DNA from: CAYTEO01 sp964436825
GTDB taxonomy: Bacteria; Krumholzibacteriota; Krumholzibacteriia; LZORAL124-64-63
NCBI GenBank assembly: GCA_964436825.1
Contig: CAYTEO010000003.1
Coordinates: forward strand, 62,001-126,000
Length of the DNA stretch: 64,000 nt
Reading direction: 5' to 3'
In this document: positions 8,705 to 16,482 of the stretch, piece by piece
How positions within the stretch are numbered: position 1 is the first letter of the stretch
Layout of the letters: the number at the start of each line of letters is the position of its first letter
The notes under the pieces: generated by a model
The model's input: only the letters and a program-made list of their open reading frames with translations
The model's database searches: none
Told to the model about the DNA's origin: nothing
Program-made: the position numbers and the translations under genes

Positions 8705-9049
8705 ATGAGCGATTGTCTCTTCTGCCGCATCGCCTCGGGGGCCCTGCCGTGCGACAGGGTGACCGAGACGGACGACTTCATCGCCTTCCGCGACATCAAC
8801 CCCCAGGCGCCGGTCCACGTGCTGATCATCCCCCGGCGACACGTGTCGTCGGCGGACGAGCTGCAGCCCGGGGACCGCGACCTCGTGGGCGAACTGCTGC
8901 TCCTGGGAACGCGCCTTGCACGGGAGCTGGGCATCGCCGGGACCGGCTACCGCCTCGTGCTGAACTGCGGCGAGGACGGTGGCCAGTCGGTCGGCCACCT
9001 CCATCTGCACCTGCTGGGCGGCAGGAAGCTGGGCTGGCCGCCCGGCTGA
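8705..9049 (+). CDS. HIT family protein (HinT-like nucleotide hydrolase)
   Basis: A 114-residue protein, normal length for HinT. The N-terminal C-L-F-C-R-I-A-S-G is the classic opening, with C-x2-C. The histidine triad is at the C-terminus, G-H-L-H-L-H-L-L-G-G. HinT-type enzymes hydrolyse nucleoside phosphoramidates and aminoacyl-adenylates in the cytosol; the physiological role is usually unclear. The ATG at 8705 is preceded by GGGAG. The gene is convergent with the HARE-HTH gene, and a hairpin spanning its stop codon probably terminates both. Confidence 0.95.
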   Translation: MSDCLFCRIASGALPCDRVTETDDFIAFRDINPQAPVHVLIIPRRHVSSADELQPGDRDLVGELLLLGTRLARELGIAGTGYRLVLNCGEDGGQSVGHLHLHLLGGRKLGWPPG

Positions 9050-9060
9050 ACCGGCGGCCA
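9035..9060. terminator. Hairpin between convergent HIT and HARE-HTH genes
   Basis: TGGCCGCC pairs with GGCGGCCA, extended by CGG/CCG with a one-base bulge, around a short loop that contains the HIT stop codon. There is no T-tract on either side, so a bidirectional terminator is likely but not certain. Confidence 0.45.
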
Positions 9061-9062
9061 GC

Positions 9063-9593
9063 CTACTTCAGCTTGTAGACTCCCCGTCCGGCCCGCACGA
9101 TGCGCTGGCTCGTGGACAGGGTCCTGCGCAGGACGTTCTCGAAGTTCTTGCTCTTGCTCTTGAAGAGCTTCCCTTCCTGGATGGCGTGGAGGATCTCCTT
9201 GACGGACATCTTGCCGCCGTGGCTGGTGATCAGCCCGGCGATGACGTCCTCGAGGGTCTGCTTCGCCTTCGCCGGGGCGGCCTTGCCGCGCGCGCCCTTG
9301 CGCGTGACCTTCTTGGCCGCCTTCGCGGCGGCCTTCTTCTCGCTCGCCCTGGCGGCCGTCTTCGCTTTCCGCTTCCCGGCAGCCGGGGTGCCGGCCTTCT
9401 TCCCGCGCACGGCGCGCTTCCGGACGACGGTTCCCTGCTGGAGACTCGCCAGCTCCTTCTCGACCCGTGCCAGCTCCTTCTGCAGCTCTGCACGCCGCTT
9501 CTCCAGCTCGCCCATCTGCTGCTTGACATCCATCAGCTTCCGCAGGTCCTCCAGGGAGAGTTCCCTCGCGAGCTTCAGAAAATCCCTTGCCAC
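9063..9593 (-). CDS. Coiled coil + histone H1-like Lys/Ala tail + HARE-HTH winged-helix DNA-binding protein
   Basis: A 176-residue protein in three parts. Residues 1-52 are a leucine-rich probable coiled coil (L-E-D-L-R-K-L-M, then M-G-E-L-E-K-R-R-A-E-L). Residues about 53-110 are a very basic Lys/Ala/Arg tract with K-K-A-A-A-K-A-A-K-K, resembling eukaryotic histone H1 and bacterial H1-like tails. Residues about 111-176 form a winged helix like the HARE-HTH domain: T-L-E-D-V-I-A-G-L-I, M-S-V-K-E-I-L-H-A-I and the wing R-A-G-R-G-V-Y-K-L. I infer a nucleoid-associated or chromatin-like protein that multimerises through the coiled coil. The GTG start at 9593 has GGAGG five bases upstream. A partial homologue known by name is not evident. 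Confidence 0.78.
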   Translation of the reverse strand: MARDFLKLARELSLEDLRKLMDVKQQMGELEKRRAELQKELARVEKELASLQQGTVVRKRAVRGKKAGTPAAGKRKAKTAARASEKKAAAKAAKKVTRKGARGKAAPAKAKQTLEDVIAGLITSHGGKMSVKEILHAIQEGKLFKSKSKNFENVLRRTLSTSQRIVRAGRGVYKLK

Positions 9594-9635
9594 TTTAGCC
9601 TCCTCTGCCGGGGTCCCACGATCAATATTACTTGC

Positions 9636-9664
9636 AACCTAGAAGCGCCCACCGGGGATGTCAA
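9636..9664 (-). promoter_or_regulatory. Candidate promoter for the HARE-HTH gene
   Basis: A perfect TTGACA is followed after 17 bp by TAGGTT on the minus strand, in a locally AT-rich gap. The predicted start is about 36 bases before the GTG at 9593. Confidence 0.5.
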
Positions 9665-9688
9665 CAATGATATAAAGCGGATCCGGTA

Positions 9689-11278
9689 TCAATGGACGGC
9701 ATCGACCCGCCACGAGACCACGTTCTGGTACGGCGAGAGGATGTGGGGGCGGACGTCGCGCAGCCGCCGGTTGTAGGCCACGATGATGTCCGGGTAATAG
9801 AGAAAGGCCATCGGTTCGTCGTAGGCGATCCAGCGCTGCCACCGCTGCCAGAGACGGCGGGCCCGTGCCCTGTCGCGGCACGCCAGGGCGGCGGCCAGCA
9901 GCGAGTCGGCGCGGCTGCTGGCGTAATGTCCGTAGTTGAACTTGTCCCTCCCCGCCGCCGAGAGGAGGGGCGAGGGATCGACCGTCAGGCGCGACGAGAA
10001 GACGCCGAGGTAGGCGTCGAACTCGCCCCGCCTGAGCAGGGCCACGGCGCTGGAGAGTTCCATGACCCTGGTCCGGACGTCGACACCGATCGCGGCCAGG
10101 TTGTCCCTGATGACGACGGCGCCGTTCTCGCGCACCGGATCCCCTTTGCGGGTCAACAGGGTGAAGCGGAAGGGCCGGCCCTCCCGGTCCCGGATCCCGT
10201 CGCCGTCCGTGTCGCGCCAGCCTGCCTCGTCCAGCAGCCGGGCGGCGAGTTCGGGATCGTAGGGGTCGGGCGGCAGCGAGTCGTCGTGGGCCCACAGCGC
10301 CGGCGGCAGGGGACTGGCCGCCGGCCTGGCGTAGCCGTGCAGCAGGCCGCTGACGAAAGCCTCGCGGTCGATGGCACAGGAGAGGGCGCGCCGGACGCGG
10401 CGGTCGCTGAACAACGGCCGTTCCAGGTTCCAGTAGATCTGTCCGGTCAACCGTCCGGGCATGCGCTCGACACGCAGATCGGCCCGCTTCTCCAGGCGGG
10501 AGACCAGGTGGGGCGGCACATCGGCGAGGAAATCCACCTCCCCCGTCTCCAGGGCGACGACCCGGGCCGTCACGTCGGGGATGATGCGGAAGACGAGCCG
10601 GCGCAGCCGCGAGCGTCGACCGGGATAGCGTTCGTTGCGCACCAGCACGAGGCGCCTGTCGTGGTCCCACTCCTCGAGCACGTAGGGCCCCGACGACAGC
10701 GGTGCGACGTTCAAGGGCCAGCGGGCCACGTCCGCCGGGTCGAGGCCGTCGACGACGTGAGCCGGCAGGATGAAGTGCCCCAGCGTCGGCACCAGGTCGG
10801 GCCGCGCCTCCCGGAAGCGGTAGACGACGGTCACCGGATCGAGAGCGGTCACCGTGTCGATGTTGGCGATGCGGCCGCCCGCCCGCGGGCTGGCGATGAC
10901 GGGATCCTTGTAGAGCTCGACGGACCGCACGACGTCCCGCGAGGTCAACGGCCGTCCGTCGGACCAGGACCACGGCCGCAGGCGGACCGTCACCTCCAGG
11001 CTGTCGGGCGAGAAGATCAGGGTGTCGGCGATGTGGGGATGGTAGGTCAGGTCCTCCCCCATCTCCACCAGCCCCTCCATGAGCAGCACCAGGATCTGTC
11101 CGGCGTAGGACGAGGTGTAGAGCAGGGGATTGAGGTTGTCGGGCTCGGCCGGGAAGGCGATGACGGCCGTGTCGTCACGACCGGTCCGCTCGACCGCGCC
11201 CTCGTCGCGCCCGCAGCCGCCGGCGGCGATCAGCAGCAGGGCGACCAGCAACGGCAACAGGTGGCGCTTGTCGCCCAT
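9689..11278 (-). CDS. Family 5 (oligopeptide-type) ABC solute-binding lipoprotein
   Basis: A 529-residue exported lipoprotein. The signal peptide ends in L-L-I-A-A-G-G-C, so a lipid-anchored Cys near residue 23 is expected. The mature part follows the SBP_bac_5 plan: A-F-P-A-E-P-D-N-L-N-P-L, then V-T-V-R-L-R-P-W-S-W-S-D-G-R-P-L-T-S-R-D-V, and a late R-R-A-L-S-C-A-I-D-R-E-A-F. Members of this family deliver peptides, nickel or sugars to an ABC permease. No permease or ATPase gene is nearby, so it is either an orphan or works with a distant transporter. ATG at 11278 has GAGGAGG upstream. It follows the C25 gene in the same direction after a hairpin. Confidence 0.9.
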   Translation of the reverse strand: MGDKRHLLPLLVALLLIAAGGCGRDEGAVERTGRDDTAVIAFPAEPDNLNPLLYTSSYAGQILVLLMEGLVEMGEDLTYHPHIADTLIFSPDSLEVTVRLRPWSWSDGRPLTSRDVVRSVELYKDPVIASPRAGGRIANIDTVTALDPVTVVYRFREARPDLVPTLGHFILPAHVVDGLDPADVARWPLNVAPLSSGPYVLEEWDHDRRLVLVRNERYPGRRSRLRRLVFRIIPDVTARVVALETGEVDFLADVPPHLVSRLEKRADLRVERMPGRLTGQIYWNLERPLFSDRRVRRALSCAIDREAFVSGLLHGYARPAASPLPPALWAHDDSLPPDPYDPELAARLLDEAGWRDTDGDGIRDREGRPFRFTLLTRKGDPVRENGAVVIRDNLAAIGVDVRTRVMELSSAVALLRRGEFDAYLGVFSSRLTVDPSPLLSAAGRDKFNYGHYASSRADSLLAAALACRDRARARRLWQRWQRWIAYDEPMAFLYYPDIIVAYNRRLRDVRPHILSPYQNVVSWRVDAVH

Positions 11279-11293
11279 GATCCTCCTCGGCGG

Positions 11294-11321
11294 CGGGGCA
11301 GGGCGACGACGCCCTGCCCCG
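11294..11321 (-). terminator. Strong hairpin after the first C25 protease gene
   Basis: An 11-bp perfect GC stem (CGGGGCAGGGC with GCCCTGCCCCG) and a 6-base loop lie seven bases past the C25 stop and upstream of the binding-protein start. No T-run follows, so partial termination or mRNA 3'-end protection is possible. Confidence 0.5.
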
Positions 11322-11327
11322 TGGAGC

Positions 11328-14300
11328 TCACTTGACGAGGGTCAACTTCATGGTCCTGGCGTCGCCGCCGGAGACGGCGCGCAGGAAGTAGACGCCGCTC
11401 CCGAGACGGCGTCCCGCGTCGTCGCGCCCGTACCAGGTCCAGCTGTGCCAGCCCGGCGTCGTCACACCGGCCTGGAGGCGCCGGACGCGTCGGCCGAGGA
11501 CGTCGAAGATCCCGACCTCCAGCGGCACCGCAGTCCCCTCGCCGGGGACGTACAGCTCGATGCGGGTGACCGGGTTGAACGGGTTCGGCACGGCCGGCCG
11601 GAGCGTCAGGGCGGCGGGTGGACGCGGTGTCTCGACCGCCGTCGTGCTGGGATGCCGGAAGACTCCGTCACGCGTGTTGCTGCCCCGGAACGTCGGCCAG
11701 GGGAGCTTCGTCCCGTCGACCGGGTACGGCATGTCCCAGACGTGGACCAGGAAGTCCCAGCCGGCATAGACGATGTCGACGTCCCTGTCCCCGTCGAGGT
11801 CGCAGATGACCGGTGCGGGACGAATGGGACCGCCCAGGGTCATGGGGAAGCCCTCCACGTAGGTCCCGTCGGCGTTCCAGGCATAGAGGTTGTTGGGGGT
11901 CTCGACGTTGCTGCCGCCGATCCCGAAGATGATGTCCAGGCTGCCGTCGCCGTTGATGTCCCCCACGACGGGACTGGACTCCGAGTTGCCGGGCACGTAC
12001 TGGGGCCAGCCCGGCAGCGCCTGCCCGCTGGTCCCGCCCGCGATGTCGGTGTCGATGATGTAGACCAGTCCGGTGAAGGTGGTCGCGGCGGTGCCGTGGA
12101 TCTCGACCGCCACGATCTCCAGTTCGCCGTCGTCGTCGAAGTCGCCGACGGCGGGGCTGGGACAGGTCACATCGCCGTTGATGCTCTGCGCCTCGAACGG
12201 GATGGGGAATCCGGGGTAGTGCGTCCCGTCCGGCTCCAGGACGTGGAGGGTGTCGTCCTCGGAGACGAAGACGATCTCCCAGGTCCCGTCGCCGTTCAGG
12301 TCGGCCACCGTCGGGCTGCACATGATGCTGCCGCCCCCGCCGGTGGCGTAGGGGAAGCCGGGAGGCTGGGTGGTGTCCGCCTTGAGGGCGTAGAGGTAGT
12401 TCTGCGCATTCCACCCGTAGCGGGTGCCGAAGATGATCTCCCGCGCCCCGTCGCCGTCCAGGTCGAACAGCGCGGGGGAGCTGCGGTTCCACTCGGCCCA
12501 CGGCAGCACGTCGCGGACGTAGAAGGGACCGTTGGTCGACGGGTCACCGTCGCCGTCGAGCAGCTCGGTGCCGTCCACGTGCCAGACCAGGGTCTGCCCG
12601 CCCAGGTTGTTGGCCACGATCTCGGGTTCACCGTCCCCGTCGACGTCGCCGATCGCCGGCGTCGCCCAGATCCAGTGGTTGCCCGTGGACTGGGGCCAGC
12701 CCGGCAGCTCGGTCCCGTCCCAGCGCAGCACGTGCATCAGCCTGGCGTCGCGATCGGCGCAGACGATCTCGTCGCCGGGAACGCCGTCCAGGTCCGCCAG
12801 GGCGATCCCCATGGGCGTGAACGTCCCGTCCAGGTCGGTGATCGGACCGGCGGTCTGGGAGTCGTGGTCGCCGTCGAACAGCTCGTTGCCGCCGGCGTCG
12901 AAGACGTAGATCTCGTCGGCGGCGATGACGATGTCCAGGACGTGGTCGCCGTTGACGTCGCCGACGGCGCAGTGGCTGCTCGTCTCCACGGGCAGCGGCA
13001 GCGGGAAGTCGCCGGCCTCGGGCGGTGCCGTGCTCTCGGAGATCGGCTGCGACCAGAGTCCCTCGACCAGGGAGCTGTCGACGGCGGCGATGCGGTAGTA
13101 GTAGCGGCTCAGGGTCGCCAGGCCGTCGTCGGCGAAGTAGGCGATCCCCTCCAGCAGGTCGGCGTTGGCCCGCTGGTAGGGACCACCCTCGCTGGTGCTG
13201 CGGTAGACGTTGTACCCCCGGACATCGCCCGCCACCGGCGTCCAGCTCAGGGCGATGATGGTCGGTCCGAGCGACGTGTTCGCCGTGGGCTCTTCGGGCT
13301 GGGCCGGCGGTCGGATCTCGAAGTCGTGGCGGAAGGTCCGCCCCTCGGCGTCGGTCACCACGAACCAGGCCGACCGGTCCAGCGCGGTGTCGGCCACGGC
13401 GAGCGAGGCCATGGCCATCCCCGACGATTCCTGCAGCGTCGCGAGATCGGGGTAGGTGATCACCGAGTCGTAGATCGTCACGTTGGGATTGTCGCTGCGC
13501 AGCCTGGCCACCAGGCCGCCGGCGGTGCCGGCGCCGTAGTTCTTCAGCCAGAGCTGGATGGCGACCCGCTCTCCCGCGTCCAGGCCACCGTCCCCGTCAC
13601 CGAAGTACTGGTCGTACCACGAGAGCGCGAACGGCACGACCTCGGGGCCCACGACGGTCGCCGTCCAGGCGCTGGGCCACTGGTCCGCGCCGTCGCTGGC
13701 GACCCAGCGGAGGGTGACGAGCGTCCCGTCGGGCACGTCGGCCGCCACCTGGACGAGAGCCGGATCCTGCGCCGTGGCGGTCCCCCCCGGCGAGACGTTG
13801 CCGACCACCAGGTTGGGGTCGGTCACCGTGATCCCGGCGGCGGTGCACGTCAGGAAGGCCGTCACGCCGACGGCGCCTCCTCCCCCCGTGTCCCGGAAGG
13901 TCGGCAGCAGGGCCACCGTCTCCCCGGCATCGATCCGTCCGTCGCCGTTCCCCTGGCTGCCCAGGGTCCCGTCGTCGACGACGGTGACCGCGTCGACGGC
14001 GAGGGTCGTTCCCGGCGAGACGACGGTGATCTCCCCCTCGGCGGGCTCGAGATTGTCCCCGACGACCGTCACGGAGAGGGTGCCCGGCGCCGCCAGCACG
14101 ACGGGGATGGTCACCTGGCCGGCCGCGTCGGTCGTCCCGGTGGCGTAGACGCTGCCGGTCATGGCCAGGGTCACCAGGGCATCGGGAACGGGGGAGCCGC
14201 CGGCGGTGACCGTGACGCTGACGTCCTGTTCCCCCGTGTCCAGGGTCCCCGGCGCGGTGACCGCCACCGCCCGGGGAACGGTCGACCACAGGCGGAGGGC

Positions 14301-16202
14301 CGGATCGCCGAGGACGGTGTAGTTGAAGTAGGTCCAGCGCTCGAAGCTGCGGGCGTTGGCCTGGGCGAGCCACGGGAGCATCCCCGCCACGACGGTGTCT
14401 CCCAGGCGGAGGTTCTGCTCCTGGTAGAGCTGGCGGAAGAACTCGAACTGGAAGCTGTTGGCCGTCGTCGGGAAGGCCTCCCGGCTGGCCCCGATCGAGA
14501 CGACCGACCCGCCCTGGTGATTCTGGATCATCCGCTCCATCAGGCACGAGTAGTCGAAGGCCGCCGACGCGCAGTTCAGGGCGTACATGACGAACGGGTG
14601 CGGGTTGACGAGGTTGTCGGCGTCGGCGACGGTGAAGTTGGCGTCGTTGACCTCCATGACGTAGAAGTACCCGTGGCCGATCTGGTCGACGATGTTGTAG
14701 TGGCCCGTGTCGATGCTGTCGATGACGGCCTGCCGCGTCTCGGGGACGGCCCCCGGGTAGAGCGGCACGCCCAGCGTGTCGGTGGCGGCCCAGGACTCGT
14801 ACAGGCGGGCGGTCGTGACACCGGCGGGGACCAGCAGGCTGTCGTGGATGGACTCGGCGAAGTCGGCCCCGTCGAGGGTGGGCACACCCTCGTCGTCCTC
14901 GAACAGGACCTCCGCCGCGAACAGGAAGCGATTCGTCCAGTCGCTTCCCGCGGGTGCGCTCTCGTAGGCGATGACCTTGTCGACGAACGCCTGGGCATCG
15001 GCGACGTTGCTCACCGGCGCCCGGCCGCAGAAGACATCGCTGGCGAGATCGACATCGTCACCCGGCGTGTAGACGCTCAGGTAGGGCTCGCCGAAGAGGT
15101 CGTCCCCGTCCGCGTTCCAGTTCCCGTCCAGACAGGAGTAATAGAGATCCGTCGGGATGTCGGTGTGTCCCCCGGGGGGGTAGAAGGTGCTGTAGGCGTA
15201 CCGGGCGGGGATGATGTCGGTGTCCCCCCCCAGCAGGAGATACTCGATCCCCCAGCGCTCGTAGGCCTCCCGGATGAACATCCGGATGGTCTCCTGGAGA
15301 TCGACACCCTGCCTGTAGTTCTCCCTGATCCACTCCACCGTCACGACGACGGCGGGCAGCCCGTGGGCGGTGTGATAGTCCGCCAGGGACTGGAAGACGG
15401 GGGCCAGCTCGTCGCTGGTGACGATCAGGTAGCTCACGGCGCTCCCGCTGAGGCTGGGCGTCTTGTCGGGGTCGAACCCGGTGTCGGCCTCCGGCACGAT
15501 CTGCCCGTCGTCGCGGCGGTACCCGGGCAGGGCCTCGGGATTGGCCACGACGGAGCGCAGCAGCCGCTCGGTGCGCTCGCGCTCCCCGGGCACGAACCGG
15601 CGCCGGACGGCCATCCGGTCGACGGCGGGGACCCGGTCGCCGGTGATCGCCACCACGCGGTAGCGGGTCATGACCTCGAGAACGGGATGGTCGGCATCGA
15701 CGTCCCCCACCACCCTGACGGGGAAGAGGGTCGCCCCGAGCAGACGATACCCACGGAAGGTGTGCACCCCGCCGAAACGTCCCCAGCGCGCCGGGAAGAC
15801 CCCTTCTTGCGCCTGTTCCGTTCCCTCCCAGGTGACGGGGACGCCGCGGGACGTCCGCTGGGCGAGCGCCAGCCCCAGCGGTGCCGGTGCCTTCAGTCGC
15901 ACGACCTCGAGCGGGACGATCTCGATGTCGACGACCGGCAGTTCGGGATCGATCAGCAGCTCGAGATTGACCACGGGCAGGGCCGGCTTGCCGGTCTCGG
16001 CGAGCTGGTGGCCGCCCGCCAGGACGGGAACGACCCCGCCGCCGGGTGCGCGTTGCCAGGTGATCCCGTCGGCGGCGAAGGTGCCCTCGTGCAGGACGAC
16101 GCCCGCGGCGGCAGCGCCGGAGATGGCAACGAGACCGGGCAGGACGAGCAGGGCGAGCAGGAGTCTGGAGCCGATACGGCGAGGATGGAATGACGAGTTC
16201 AT
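11328..16202 (-). CDS. Secreted gingipain-type (C25) cysteine peptidase with FG-GAP/VCBS repeats and C-terminal sorting-like domain
   Basis: A 1,624-residue exported protein. A signal peptide covers residues 1-33 (R-R-I-G-S-R-L-L-L-A-L-L-V-L-P). The C25 domain spans about 255-640, with S-Y-L-I-V-T-S-D-E-L opening it. The catalytic pair is visible: His510 in Q-I-G-H-G-Y-F-Y and Cys544 in A-L-N-C-A-S-A-A-F-D. Then follow Ig-like domains (about 655-1010), a fibronectin-III-like module (about 1020-1110), and repeated G-D-V-N-G-D / D-L-D-G-D calcium-loop repeats (about 1125-1500) typical of an FG-GAP/VCBS propeller. The last 85 residues start P-N-P-F-N-P-V-T and resemble type IX/Por or FlgD-Ig tails. 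It is probably surface-exposed or released. SD GGGGGGAAG precedes ATG 16202. It is a paralogue of the upstream neighbour. Confidence 0.9.
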   Translation of the reverse strand: MNSSFHPRRIGSRLLLALLVLPGLVAISGAAAAGVVLHEGTFAADGITWQRAPGGGVVPVLAGGHQLAETGKPALPVVNLELLIDPELPVVDIEIVPLEVVRLKAPAPLGLALAQRTSRGVPVTWEGTEQAQEGVFPARWGRFGGVHTFRGYRLLGATLFPVRVVGDVDADHPVLEVMTRYRVVAITGDRVPAVDRMAVRRRFVPGERERTERLLRSVVANPEALPGYRRDDGQIVPEADTGFDPDKTPSLSGSAVSYLIVTSDELAPVFQSLADYHTAHGLPAVVVTVEWIRENYRQGVDLQETIRMFIREAYERWGIEYLLLGGDTDIIPARYAYSTFYPPGGHTDIPTDLYYSCLDGNWNADGDDLFGEPYLSVYTPGDDVDLASDVFCGRAPVSNVADAQAFVDKVIAYESAPAGSDWTNRFLFAAEVLFEDDEGVPTLDGADFAESIHDSLLVPAGVTTARLYESWAATDTLGVPLYPGAVPETRQAVIDSIDTGHYNIVDQIGHGYFYVMEVNDANFTVADADNLVNPHPFVMYALNCASAAFDYSCLMERMIQNHQGGSVVSIGASREAFPTTANSFQFEFFRQLYQEQNLRLGDTVVAGMLPWLAQANARSFERWTYFNYTVLGDPALRLWSTVPRAVAVTAPGTLDTGEQDVSVTVTAGGSPVPDALVTLAMTGSVYATGTTDAAGQVTIPVVLAAPGTLSVTVVGDNLEPAEGEITVVSPGTTLAVDAVTVVDDGTLGSQGNGDGRIDAGETVALLPTFRDTGGGGAVGVTAFLTCTAAGITVTDPNLVVGNVSPGGTATAQDPALVQVAADVPDGTLVTLRWVASDGADQWPSAWTATVVGPEVVPFALSWYDQYFGDGDGGLDAGERVAIQLWLKNYGAGTAGGLVARLRSDNPNVTIYDSVITYPDLATLQESSGMAMASLAVADTALDRSAWFVVTDAEGRTFRHDFEIRPPAQPEEPTANTSLGPTIIALSWTPVAGDVRGYNVYRSTSEGGPYQRANADLLEGIAYFADDGLATLSRYYYRIAAVDSSLVEGLWSQPISESTAPPEAGDFPLPLPVETSSHCAVGDVNGDHVLDIVIAADEIYVFDAGGNELFDGDHDSQTAGPITDLDGTFTPMGIALADLDGVPGDEIVCADRDARLMHVLRWDGTELPGWPQSTGNHWIWATPAIGDVDGDGEPEIVANNLGGQTLVWHVDGTELLDGDGDPSTNGPFYVRDVLPWAEWNRSSPALFDLDGDGAREIIFGTRYGWNAQNYLYALKADTTQPPGFPYATGGGGSIMCSPTVADLNGDGTWEIVFVSEDDTLHVLEPDGTHYPGFPIPFEAQSINGDVTCPSPAVGDFDDDGELEIVAVEIHGTAATTFTGLVYIIDTDIAGGTSGQALPGWPQYVPGNSESSPVVGDINGDGSLDIIFGIGGSNVETPNNLYAWNADGTYVEGFPMTLGGPIRPAPVICDLDGDRDVDIVYAGWDFLVHVWDMPYPVDGTKLPWPTFRGSNTRDGVFRHPSTTAVETPRPPAALTLRPAVPNPFNPVTRIELYVPGEGTAVPLEVGIFDVLGRRVRRLQAGVTTPGWHSWTWYGRDDAGRRLGSGVYFLRAVSGGDARTMKLTLVK

Positions 16203-16415
16203 CGGTTGCTTCCCCCCGTGGACCGGTTGGCCACCGGCCGTTGTCGAAGACGATGTTCGCTGGCGTCCGCGGGATCGTCCCGGGACGGCGACCGTACCTT
16301 CTTGCGCGCGATCGTCGGAGTATGCGCCATAGCCAAGTGTTGCGGTCGTCCTCCCGGCGAGATGGAAAGAAGGATCGATGCACCGGCGACGGATGGCAGG
16401 CCACCGGGTTTGACC
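16203..16415 (-). other. Long 5' leader of the first C25 gene
   Basis: If the promoter at 16416-16444 is used, about 205 bases of untranslated RNA precede the ATG at 16202. No gene, riboswitch consensus or repeat is recognisable in it. The remainder of the gap to 16482 holds the promoter and the 3' flank of the second C25 gene. Confidence 0.4.
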
Positions 16416-16444
16416 ATTATACGGGAACTCACACGGCCGGACAA
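16416..16444 (-). promoter_or_regulatory. Candidate promoter for the first C25 gene (perfect -10)
   Basis: TTGTCC, 17 bp, TATAAT on the minus strand. The -10 matches the sigma70 consensus exactly, which is striking in DNA this GC-rich. Confidence 0.6.
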
Positions 16445-16482
16445 GGGGGTCTGCCCCTCTCCCGCCGCCGCGCGAGAAGCCG

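Noticed and set aside
11130..16193. A 1,687-codon open frame on the plus strand opposite the first C25 gene, and a similar one opposite the second
   Set aside because: In DNA this GC-rich, stop codons are rare in antisense frames. The plus-strand translation is low-complexity (Gly, Arg, Val, Asp rich), has no domains, and the minus-strand genes have clear catalytic motifs and signal peptides.
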